A stretch of DNA of 64,000 bases from Anaerofilum faecale (GTDB taxonomy: Bacteria; Bacillota; Clostridia; Oscillospirales; Ruminococcaceae). The stretch covers positions 148,408-212,407 of the forward strand of contig DXFV01000033.1 of the NCBI GenBank assembly GCA_019114265.1, read 5' to 3'. Positions 43,901 to 51,700 of this stretch are shown here, piece by piece. Numbering within the stretch: position 1 is the first letter of the stretch; each line of letters starts with the position of its first letter. Below the pieces are notes generated by a model. The model saw nothing but the letters and a program-made list of their open reading frames with translations, did no database searches and was not told where the DNA came from. A program made the translations under genes and the position numbers.

Positions 43901-46493
43901 CCAGCTCCTCCTGGCTGCGCTCGCCAACCAGTTTCAGCAGTTTGGCCAGCATGCCGTCGCGGGCAAACACGATCTTTTTCGTCTCCACAAAACGGGCAAA
44001 GCTGGCGTCCTCGCGCGGAGGGGTGAGGATGTAGTGGTCGTACAGGTCCTTGGCCCGGCCCACCGTTTCGTCCAGCTTTTTCTGCAGGCGGATCGAGTCC
44101 ATCCGGCGGTGCACGGCGCAGGAATCCATCGATCTTTTGTACCATTTGCGGAAGTTCATCATGGTGTCGAACGCCTCGCCCAGCGCGGGCAGCTGCAAAA
44201 AGGCCGGCACACTGTTCTTGAGGGTATCGGCGGTGTAGTCGTAGGGCGCGTCCGAAACAAAGGCGGCGCGCAGACTGCCGGCGGCCATGCACAGCGCGGT
44301 GAAGCGGTCGTAGTCGGAATCGGTCTGGGAAAGGGCGGAGAGGAGATAGTCCACATTGTACGAGACCGGGCGGGCAGGGTCATCGGCCGCCAGAGCGGCA
44401 GTGCGGTACAGAGGGTCCAGCGGGGGATACAGGCTGGCGCCGGCGCGCAGGTAGGTGAGCATGGCGGCCAGACGTCCTTCTCCGCGGATCGACAGCGCAT
44501 AGTCGCCCACGTCCTGTTTGCGCAGGGCCAGCGCTTCCCAGCCGTCGGTGTCCTCGTAGCTTTCGGGCAGCGGGTCGGCATCGTCCGCACTGTACACCGG
44601 TTCGGGCGCAGAGACAGAGAAGGCGGCCTCCGGCGCTTCGGGCTCCTCCGGGATCTCTTCCTCCTCCGGTTCCGGCTGTGCGGGGGCGAGCCGCTGTTCC
44701 AGCTCGTGCACCGCACTGCGCAGCGCGGGCAGCTGCTCGTTGGACGGGTTGAGGATGCTCAGCTTTTTCAGGTGCAGCGCTGCCTCGTCCAGCATGTCCA
44801 GCGCGCACTCGCGCTCGATCAGGGTGGCGTACAGGCCGTTGCGATAGTAGTTGGTGTCGTTTACGTTCTTGTCGGTGTATTCGGGGCTTTCGTAGGCGGA
44901 TTCCACCTTGCTGCAGTAGCGCAGAATGGCGTGCAGGCAGGCGGGATCGCCGGTCTGGCTGTAGCGCTCGGAATAAATGCGGACGGCCATGATCGAGCGC
45001 TCGATGATCTGGTGCGGATTCAGGGGGCAGGAGAAGGTCTCCTCCAGGTAATGCTCCACCATCTCGAAATCCCCCAGCGCCCGGTGGAGCTGGATCAGCC
45101 GGTCCAGATGCTGCCAGGTGTGCGGGCACAGAGCACTGTACTTCGGATACAGCGCCAGGACGCGCTTTGCCAGATCCGGGCTGCCGGTGCTGTGAAAATG
45201 CGCCAGTGCGTTGGCCATCAGCTGATCCATTGCGCTGGCCGTATCCTGCCTGAAATGCAGCGCCTGTTCCAGATAGGGGACTGCCTCGGTATACCGGTTG
45301 GGGTTGGAGGTCTGTGTGCTGATGGCCCTGCCCTCAGACAGCAGCGAAACCCCGGGCTTCACCTTGACGGCACGCTCCCCCTTGCGCACAAAGCGAACGG
45401 CGATGTACTCGCCATCCATGTCGGAGCTGCGGAAGCTCCACAGCTTTTTCTGCAGCTGCGGGTCGGAGACGTCGGCATACTGGAAGGTGCAGGTGCCGCC
45501 GGCATATCCGATGGTGCCGCGCTCGCCGATCCAGCTCAGCTTGACGATCTCGCCCGGCAGTTCCTCCTCTGCGGGTTCCGTTTCAGCGGGCTTTTCGAGC
45601 AGGCTGCGCAGACGGGCGCCCATCTGCCCGTTCGGCCAGGCGGCGCGCAGCTGGGCCATCGTTCCGGCGTCGTCCGAAGCGGGCAGCATTCCGCAGCCCA
45701 TCGCCAGGCAGCGCAGCAGTTCGCTCATATGGCGGGAAGAACGCGCGCGGCTGCGCTGCATGAATTCCTCCACGCCCGTAATGTCCTGTTCCCGTTCGCA
45801 GGTGCTCAGGAGGACGGTGTACAGCATGTCCTGTTCTTCGCTCAGCGCATTCTGCAGCAGCTCGGCCAGCGCGCAGGCGCCGGCGTCGGTGTAGCGCCCC
45901 GCCCTGTACAGACACGGCGCCGCCTGCAAAAAATGGCGTCCCTTCAAAAACATCTCGCTGGCATCCTGTCTTGTGCGAAGCAGCATGTTCGCACACAGCA
46001 GCGTTGCGGCCGGGTCGCAGCAGTATTCGCTGTTCGACAGGGTGCCCACGGCGTTGCGGCAGGCCTGCTGTGCCTTGTTCCAGTCGGAATTTTTCATCCC
46101 GTGCAGACAGCTGTCAAAAAAACCGTTCAGCATATTTTTGACAGGCTTGGAAAGTGCGTCAAACTGCTGTTTGAGCGCGGCGTCACTGACGGCGGCGATC
46201 TCGATGTCCGTTCGGAAAAAGGCCGTTCTTTTCTGCGGCCGCGGCGCGGGGGCCGGTGCAGGCGCAGGCTTGGGCGCTTCACGGGAAAGATCGGCATCCA
46301 CGATCTGAAAACTTCGCACGGTGTTAAACACAAGAAACACCGTGGCCCCGTCGCTTGTCCGTATCTCAAAACTTTCTGCAAAGTCGCTCTCCTCAATTGT
46401 ACCGCGCACCGTCTTTTCCGGTGTGCCGTAGCTCAGTTCCAGACATGTGCCCGGTTGTAGTTTGGCCAATTTCTTTTCCAGCAGGGTAGCCAT
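40944..46493 (-). CDS. 1849-residue STAND-like ATPase with Sm-like and cold-shock-like domains
   Basis: A very large cytoplasmic protein. Residues 1-67 look like a small Sm/SH3-type barrel (CLELSYGTPEKTVRGTI). A Pro/Ala linker (73-87) follows. Residues 313-380 resemble a cold-shock barrel (GERGTIGYAGGTCTFQYADV, ending RAVKVK). Long helical TPR-like regions and an acidic linker near 655-680 come next. The C-terminal ATPase is preceded by PPEMFIGRKDEL and has Walker A GGRQLGKS (1496-1503, K1502) and Walker B LLLDEAD (D1583). STAND ATPases often act as phage sensors, but this family is unrecognised. AGGGAGG is 10 bases from the ATG. Confidence 0.65.
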   Translation of the reverse strand: MATLLEKKLAKLQPGTCLELSYGTPEKTVRGTIEESDFAESFEIRTSDGATVFLVFNTVRSFQIVDADLSREAPKPAPAPAPAPRPQKRTAFFRTDIEIAAVSDAALKQQFDALSKPVKNMLNGFFDSCLHGMKNSDWNKAQQACRNAVGTLSNSEYCCDPAATLLCANMLLRTRQDASEMFLKGRHFLQAAPCLYRAGRYTDAGACALAELLQNALSEEQDMLYTVLLSTCEREQDITGVEEFMQRSRARSSRHMSELLRCLAMGCGMLPASDDAGTMAQLRAAWPNGQMGARLRSLLEKPAETEPAEEELPGEIVKLSWIGERGTIGYAGGTCTFQYADVSDPQLQKKLWSFRSSDMDGEYIAVRFVRKGERAVKVKPGVSLLSEGRAISTQTSNPNRYTEAVPYLEQALHFRQDTASAMDQLMANALAHFHSTGSPDLAKRVLALYPKYSALCPHTWQHLDRLIQLHRALGDFEMVEHYLEETFSCPLNPHQIIERSIMAVRIYSERYSQTGDPACLHAILRYCSKVESAYESPEYTDKNVNDTNYYRNGLYATLIERECALDMLDEAALHLKKLSILNPSNEQLPALRSAVHELEQRLAPAQPEPEEEEIPEEPEAPEAAFSVSAPEPVYSADDADPLPESYEDTDGWEALALRKQDVGDYALSIRGEGRLAAMLTYLRAGASLYPPLDPLYRTAALAADDPARPVSYNVDYLLSALSQTDSDYDRFTALCMAAGSLRAAFVSDAPYDYTADTLKNSVPAFLQLPALGEAFDTMMNFRKWYKRSMDSCAVHRRMDSIRLQKKLDETVGRAKDLYDHYILTPPREDASFARFVETKKIVFARDGMLAKLLKLVGERSQEELEAHRADFLLTWTGQKETSEASISENAVNRLIDEAWAKAMTTLIGQHRTMNLQGNRRGNLRSNILSILENILQWYRLTAHGLSALPENDPALNEYERVRPSLTRLLEQIQADCVRMRRENEADCQQEAGYFLLQTAAENLCSRLDGSWTEDRRRYLFADFLRSGWVLLDEDLIPDISSTFCALPDFNILARIRHHLEDRMSLEEHLAHIYSNDPAANNYGIAEQIVQYLSAVQPDAVPALPEQAGRYVTQSEKRSVMDLNRFRADYAMSISRGQIIQSDPFLTSMESTVRYWHDVCCASLNFGFFHSLSVQCYDRIHQSAAQYEERLYKRLDALLQNNADAIRSIPDDVEGTIRSLIQEQNFTVAEDWMNRILRRDFNNKLETPEALEYLNQFLRDYSMSFEQAGNAGVSLRSRLHTFVRNRDQKGGQKLVENWPSSGARSSSDQIQRLLTLLGWANIKVEPVRPLVDSSEVYRVTEMNHYAGKRNILHPVAGFGSDIAATGFNVVCLFGTYDCDRLLEKFKALDYIRGHKIVLIDAPLTLPERRKLAHKIKKKEAGLATSYLVLDRVLLCHLVNNYNGGHINKMLMALGMPFAYYQPYVYSSSDRMPPEMFIGRKDELLKIEDPNGVNLVYGGRQLGKSALLKKARADLDGSQQQRAVLVDLPGCGCRQAALKISHELFELGILPESAVTEDWAALARSLKTRLRNQEEPISYLLLLLDEADTFIADCASFNYQPMAELKDVQQSLPGQFKFVLAGLHNIVRFNREVALGQNSVITHLSSLNVKPFQSAEAQELLLQPMSYLGFQLENPVVVSEILATANYFPGLIQLYGQKLIESMRAADYAGYTEADTPPYVITSNHLRRVLADNDFVYEIRDKFEITLRLDSDQGSYYYLIALLIAWLCYTSPSSVGYSADDLMHHAGDLHIPPLEQLDHSQMDTLLQELLDLNILSSTGPDTYFFASKHFQDLLGSETQVFDKLLNLGGAQ

Positions 46494-46515
46494 TTGTATT
46501 CCTCCCTTGTGATGG

Positions 46516-46536
46516 GACGGGGAATCGAACCCCGTC
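46516..46536 (-). other. tRNA T-arm-like hairpin in the leader of the giant ATPase operon
   Basis: On the minus strand GACGGGG and CCCCGTC enclose the 7-base loop TTCGATT, which fits the T-loop consensus TTCRANN. It is followed by TCCCATCA, as in a tRNA acceptor end, and lies 23 bases before the start codon. No other tRNA part is present, so it is a fragment or a mimic. Confidence 0.5.
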
Positions 46537-46630
46537 GAAGTATAGTAATGATTATAGCACAGGCGTCTGTTTCAGGTGAATGGAAATTTGACGGGATTTT
46601 TTGTGAAACATGCTTTCTTTTGAGAAAATC

Positions 46631-46659
46631 TTTACAAAAGCCGCCTGTTTTGCTACTAT
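46631..46659 (+). promoter_or_regulatory. promoter of the metallophosphoesterase gene
   Basis: TTTACA (46631-46636), 17 bases, TACTAT (46654-46659). Confidence 0.6.
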
Positions 46660-46694
46660 ATTCTGTACAATGCAGCAGAAAGAAGGGGGAAGCT

Positions 46695-47363
46695 GTGATT
46701 TACGTGACGGGAGACACCCACGGTGAACAGGCGCGGATGCTGCTGCTGGAAAAGCAGGCCGGCCTGCAGGCGGGGGATACGCTCATCGTGTGCGGGGATT
46801 TCGGGTATCTGTTTCTGAACGACCGGTCGGAAAACGCTTTTCTGGATGATTTGGAGAAAAAACCGTACACCTACTGCTTTGTGGACGGCAACCATGAAAA
46901 CTTCCCTGCGATCTTCCAATATCCGCAGGAGACCTGGAACGGCGGTTCTGTCCACCGGGTGCGCAGGAATGTGCTGCACCTGATGCGGGGACAGGTATTT
47001 GTTCTGGAGGGAAAGCGCATCTTCACGATGGGCGGCGCATACAGCATCGACCGGGCCACGCGGAAGGAGGGGGATTCCTGGTGGCGGCAGGAGCTGCCCG
47101 ACAACGACGAGTATCATCAGGCCTACCGCAACCTCTCCCGGCACGGCAACACCGTGGACTATATCCTCACCCACACGATGCCGCGGGAGACAATTCTGCG
47201 GTATGGGCGCTACCCCGATGTGCACGATATGGAGCTCACCGGCTTTTTGGAGTGGGTGATGTATGAGGTGAAATACACCCATTGGTACTGCGGCCATTGG
47301 CACGACGACTGCGACCTGCCGCAGCATATCACCCTGCTGTGGCACGATGTGCGGGCGCTGTGA
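46695..47363 (+). CDS. calcineurin-like metallophosphoesterase
   Basis: A 222-residue phosphoesterase. Metal-binding blocks GDTHG (6-10), CGDFGY, DGNHEN, an LTHTMP histidine and CGHWHDD are all present. The group is common in Firmicutes genomes, often with unknown nucleotide or protein substrates. The start is GTG at 46695, preceded by AAGGGGGA; longer frames run back through non-coding leader and lack a ribosome binding site. It is divergent from the giant ATPase operon. Confidence 0.85.
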   Translation: MIYVTGDTHGEQARMLLLEKQAGLQAGDTLIVCGDFGYLFLNDRSENAFLDDLEKKPYTYCFVDGNHENFPAIFQYPQETWNGGSVHRVRRNVLHLMRGQVFVLEGKRIFTMGGAYSIDRATRKEGDSWWRQELPDNDEYHQAYRNLSRHGNTVDYILTHTMPRETILRYGRYPDVHDMELTGFLEWVMYEVKYTHWYCGHWHDDCDLPQHITLLWHDVRAL

Positions 47364-47441
47364 GCGGGCGGGAAGAAAAAAGCAGGGCGTGCGCCGCAGC
47401 ACCTTTCCTCCCCACAGATCACCGCCTTTTAAAATAGGAAA

Positions 47442-47480
47442 CCGCCCGGCCTTGCACAGTGTGTGCACAAGACCGGGCGG
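47442..47480. terminator. hairpin between convergent genes
   Basis: CCGCCCGG pairs with CCGGGCGG, with inner CTTG/CAAG and GCAC/GTGC pairing. TTCTT follows on the plus strand and a TTTTAAAA lies beyond on the minus strand. Probably a shared terminator. Confidence 0.6.
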
Positions 47481-47532
47481 CTGTTCTTCTATCAAATGTA
47501 CAGATTTGTTTTGCCTATTTGACACGCAGCTG

Positions 47533-48195
47533 TCAGCAGCGCTTTGAGTTGTTTCGGTTTGCGCCCAGATACAGCAATGCGCCGCTGATGGTCGGCATAG
47601 AGGACACTGCCTGCTCAAACGGCGCAGCTCTTCCGCCTAAAAAGCGGTAGAGCACAGGCGGAAAGTCAAAAAAGCTGTGCAGAAGCAAGGTGAGCCAGGA
47701 AAGGAGAAACAAGGCCGCTAAAAGACTGCCTGCTCCCAACAGGATGCCGCGCAGCAGCTTGTTTTGAACCTGAATATCTTCCCGGACGGAAACGAGCGAG
47801 AGCAAAAACGGAAAGCAGGCGGCAGACAAAAGACAGCACAGAAAGTGCACCGTCAGCTGCATACTAAAGTTGTAGGTCCGGTGTGAATGTTCTTGCGCGG
47901 CCGGGAGTGCAAAAAGCCACAACAGCAGCCACCCAACTGCGGCGCTCCCATACACCGCAATCTGGACGACCCGCCTTTTTGTCCAGCCGGAAGGGCGGTT
48001 CCCGTGCAAAAGCTCGGTGAGATCCAGAGAAAACACCTGCGCGATCGCATCCAGTGTCTCGATATCGGGCTGCGTTTTGCGGTTCTCCCAGTTCGAGACG
48101 GCCTGCCGTGTCACGTGCAGACGATCGGCCAGTTCCCCCTGTGTCATCCCGGCATCCTGTCGCAGCTGTCGGATACGTGCGGAGATGTCTTCCAT
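47533..48195 (-). CDS. XRE-family regulator with C-terminal membrane helices
   Basis: A 220-residue protein. Residues 5-62 are a Cro/CI helix-turn-helix (MTQGELADRLHVTRQAVSNW) followed by four hydrophobic helices (about 75-95, 112-132, 145-165 and near 190). This membrane-linked XRE type is common in Firmicutes and its signals are mostly unknown. It is a single gene, divergent from nothing obvious, and ends 170 bp from the convergent phosphoesterase. Confidence 0.85.
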   Translation of the reverse strand: MEDISARIRQLRQDAGMTQGELADRLHVTRQAVSNWENRKTQPDIETLDAIAQVFSLDLTELLHGNRPSGWTKRRVVQIAVYGSAAVGWLLLWLFALPAAQEHSHRTYNFSMQLTVHFLCCLLSAACFPFLLSLVSVREDIQVQNKLLRGILLGAGSLLAALFLLSWLTLLLHSFFDFPPVLYRFLGGRAAPFEQAVSSMPTISGALLYLGANRNNSKRC

Positions 48196-48400
48196 CGCAA
48201 AGCCCCCCTTGCTGTTTTTCTATCATCATTATAGCGCCGGGAGAATATTTCTGTAAAGCAACAATTTGTTGCGCGGCAAAAAAGTTCGCAGAGGCGTCTT
48301 TTCTCAAACTGTCAGGAGCCGCCGGGAACATCTGGGAAAGCCGGGGGGAAGCAAAGCGGCGCTGCCTGGGCAGCACCGCTTTTTTCTGTGCGCCGATCGC

Positions 48401-48778
48401 TCACTCTGCAAACAGAACGATGCGGCTGTTGTTGTACAGGGTGTTGTAGGGGAGGAAGAACCCCTTCCGATGGCTGACGGGATCGGTATAGGCGGCGCTG
48501 CAGACAACGCCGTCCACCGAGATGCCGGTAGACTGCGGCTGCATCCGGAAGAAGATGCGTTTGCCCTGCACGGTGTACTCTGCCTCCACCGTGCCAAGCT
48601 CGGCGGGGAAGCAGGGGAGCAGGACCAGACCGTCGGGACCGGGCTGAATCCCCAGCATCCAGTCGTAGGCCAGACGCAGCGCCATTGCGATCGCACCGGT
48701 GAGGAACAGCATGCCTCCGCGCCCTGTGAAGCCGGGGATCATCTGCCAGCAGTTCACCATCGCGTAGGGGGGCGTCAG
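48401..48778 (-). pseudogene. C-terminal fragment of a GH94-like glycoside hydrolase/phosphorylase
   Basis: About 125 residues read in frame to a stop at 48401. GFTGRGGMLFLTGAIAMALR and GLVLLPCFPAELG fit the end of the (alpha/alpha)6 catalytic barrel and C-terminal domain seen in GH94/GH65-like enzymes. The frame loses all sense near 48,778, exactly where the head-to-head GH101 gene also begins without a start. No start codon or N-terminal domains exist. Either a real rearrangement cut both genes or two contig ends were joined. Confidence 0.6.
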
Positions 48779-51700
48779 GGCCTGTACACCGAGGAGAGCT
48801 TTGCCGTCTTGCAGCAGGCCATCCAGCAGGCGGCGGGCCAGCTGGCACAGGCGGAGATGAGCAGCGAGACAGACCCCGCCGTGCAGGAGCAGCTGAACGG
48901 GATCCCCACCGCTTTGCAGGCCGCTGTGGATGCGCTGGAGCCTGCCAAGGAGGACCGCATTATTGTGGAGGAGAGCTACGCGGACGGGCAGGGAAGTTCC
49001 GTCTGGAGCGAAACGCCCGCTGTGCAGGACGGAGCGCTCTACTTCACACTGGGAGCCGGACAGGTGGCGGTGAATCGCAACGAACAGCTGAACATCGCGG
49101 CCGGCGCCTATACCATGAAGCTGTACACCGACAGCAGCGCCCGCTTCGGCATGGCCTTCAACTGCCGGGAGGACGGCAGTTTCCACGCGGTATACTCGAA
49201 CGAAGCAGGGGAATACCGCCTGAAAACGGCGGCGGGAGAGGATCTCGTCATCGCGTCGGATTCGGTGCAGCTCAAGCCCAACACGGAATATGAAGTGTGT
49301 GTGGTGAGCGACCCCTACGGCGTACAGCTGTACATCGACAGCGCCAACATCGGGCGGGCAGACTGCGAAGGCCTTGCCGACGCGGCGGGCAGCATCGGCC
49401 TGTACAATCCCGCATCCGAGACGGCCGAGCTGGGCGTCTCCGCGGTGAAGGGCTACGAGCTGTACACCTATTCCAACGAGTTCTCCACCCCCGAGAGCAT
49501 CGGGACCTGGACAGGCGAAAAGGCGACTGTGTCCCACGAGGCGGAGGGCATCCTGAACGGCAGCGGCGAGCTGAAGATGGAGACCCAGCCGGTGTCCTTC
49601 TCGTTTGCCGAGGACACGCCCCGCATCCTGAACGGCATCTATGAGTTTGACGTCATCAGTTCCCCCAACAATTCCGAAGGGCGCATCGTTTTCTGCTTCC
49701 GCGGCCAGGACAAGACCTCCTATGCCGGCCTGTTCTACGACATCGGCGGCAAGTGGATGATGTACAACCAGGAGCCGGGCGAATCGGAGAGTTGTGTGGG
49801 CTTCACCAGCGGCGTTGCCCTCACCGACAAGGAAAAGCACCATGTGAAGTTCGAGGTGGAAGGCAACACGGTCCGCCTGGAGGTGGACGGCCAGGAAGTG
49901 GGCGTGAGCGAGTTTGAGCTGCCCGACACCCCCGGATACTTCGGCATCCGCAAAAACTACGATTCGGCCGACATCCGCCTGGACAACCTGCGCATCACCG
50001 AGACCTACCAGCTGCCCGCCCCCGAAAAGGAAGAAAAGCCGGTCTCCATCGCTTCCGAGGCGCTCACCGTGCGGATGGACGAGACCTTCCCGCGTGTGCT
50101 GGACTACTCGATGAACGGCAAGACCCTCACCGGCAATCCCAACAAGACCTACGGCCTGCGGGTGAACGGCACGCTGTACTACCCCGTGGTGAGCTGCGAG
50201 CGTGTGTCGGACAGCAAGCTGCTCTACACTCTGCAGATCCCGAACATCGGCGTGACGGTGAAAGTGCGGTACGAGGTGGTGGACAACCAGCTGCGGATAC
50301 AGGTGGTGGGCATCGAAGAGGAAGGCGGCGTGCTGGTGAACACCCTCAGCTTTGCCGACGACGCGCTCTTCACCACCGCCCCCGGCGACGCCACTGCCAG
50401 CATGGGCCTGGTATATGCCGACAACACCTGGACCTCGGTGCGGGAAAACCTCTATGATACGATGGATCAGGCGGCTGTGGGCCAGAGCTACCAGACCTAC
50501 GCCACCCTGTCCAGCGGCGGGCTGGCCGCCACCGTGAACAACAGCGCCATCGAGACCGGCCGCCGCCTGAACGTGAACGTCTGGCAGCAGGACGGCCAGA
50601 ACGTGGGCCAGGTGGGCAACGGCATCTTCGACTACCACACCCCGGACGGCAAAACGCAGGAGATGCCCTGGGCCACCGTTGTCATCAGCGAGGACATCAA
50701 CGCCGACGGCGATGTGAACTGGCAGGATGCCGCCGTGTCCTATGCCGACATCAAGGACGAGGTGTTCGGCCAGGACGAGATGATGAACAACATGATGTGG
50801 ATCGCCTACAACAGCGGCAGCCAGGTGCAGGAACCGTTCATGAAGTCGCTGGATATGGCCCGCAAGCTGTACAACTACACCGACGGCTTCGGCCAGATGG
50901 TGATGCACAAGGGCTACCAGGCGGAAGGCCACGACGATTCCCACGGCGATTACGGCGGGCATGTGGGCATCCGCCAGGGCGGTGCAGAGGACTTCAACAA
51001 GATCATCGAGCTGGGCAAGGAATACAACGTCGATTTCGGCATCCACATCAATGTCAACGAACACATGCTGGACTCGCTGTATTTCAACGAAGAGTCGATG
51101 ATGCAGCCCCTTGCGCAGAACTGGGGCCACTGGGACCAGGCCTATCTGCTGGATCAGGCCGCCGACATCATCAGCGGCAACCGCGACAAAAACCTCGACC
51201 GCCTCAAGGAAGAGCTGCCCGGCCTGAGCTTTGTCTATGTGGACATCTACGGCGTGGATTCTCCGGCCGGCTGGATGAGCGAGGACCTGGCCCGTGCGCT
51301 GAACGAGCGCGGCTACATCGTGGGCACCGAGTTCTCCGGCCCGCTGGAGCAGGGGGCGGCCTTCACCCACTGGGGCAACGACCTGCACTATCCCAACCAG
51401 GGCAACCGCTCGATCATGATGCGCTTCTTCAAGAACGACTGCGACATCTTCGTGGCCAACGCGCTCACGCTGGGCAACAAGATGCCGGGCGTCGCCACCT
51501 GGGGCAACTCCTTCAGCCTGAAGGAAGGCGTGGACACCTTCTACAACTACGTCCTCCCCACCAAGTATCTCCAGCATCTGGACCTGCTGGACTATGAGGA
51601 AGGCGAGTATGCGGTGTACAGCGAGGGGGTCCGCACCGAGTTCACCGCCGACAAACAGTATGTGGTGATGACCCGGAACGGCCGCGAAATGGCGCGCTGG

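Noticed and set aside
40917..46460. Plus-strand frame of more than 1800 codons opposite the giant ATPase
   Set aside because: His/Gln/Gly-rich nonsense with no domains or ribosome binding site; the minus-strand gene has clear motifs.
46511..46560. Complete tRNA gene
   Set aside because: Only a T-arm and acceptor-like tail are present; no anticodon or D-arm can be folded.
46494..46694. Longer start for the metallophosphoesterase
   Set aside because: The extension crosses the promoter and the divergent gene's leader; the GTG at 46695 has the ribosome binding site and begins at the conserved motif.
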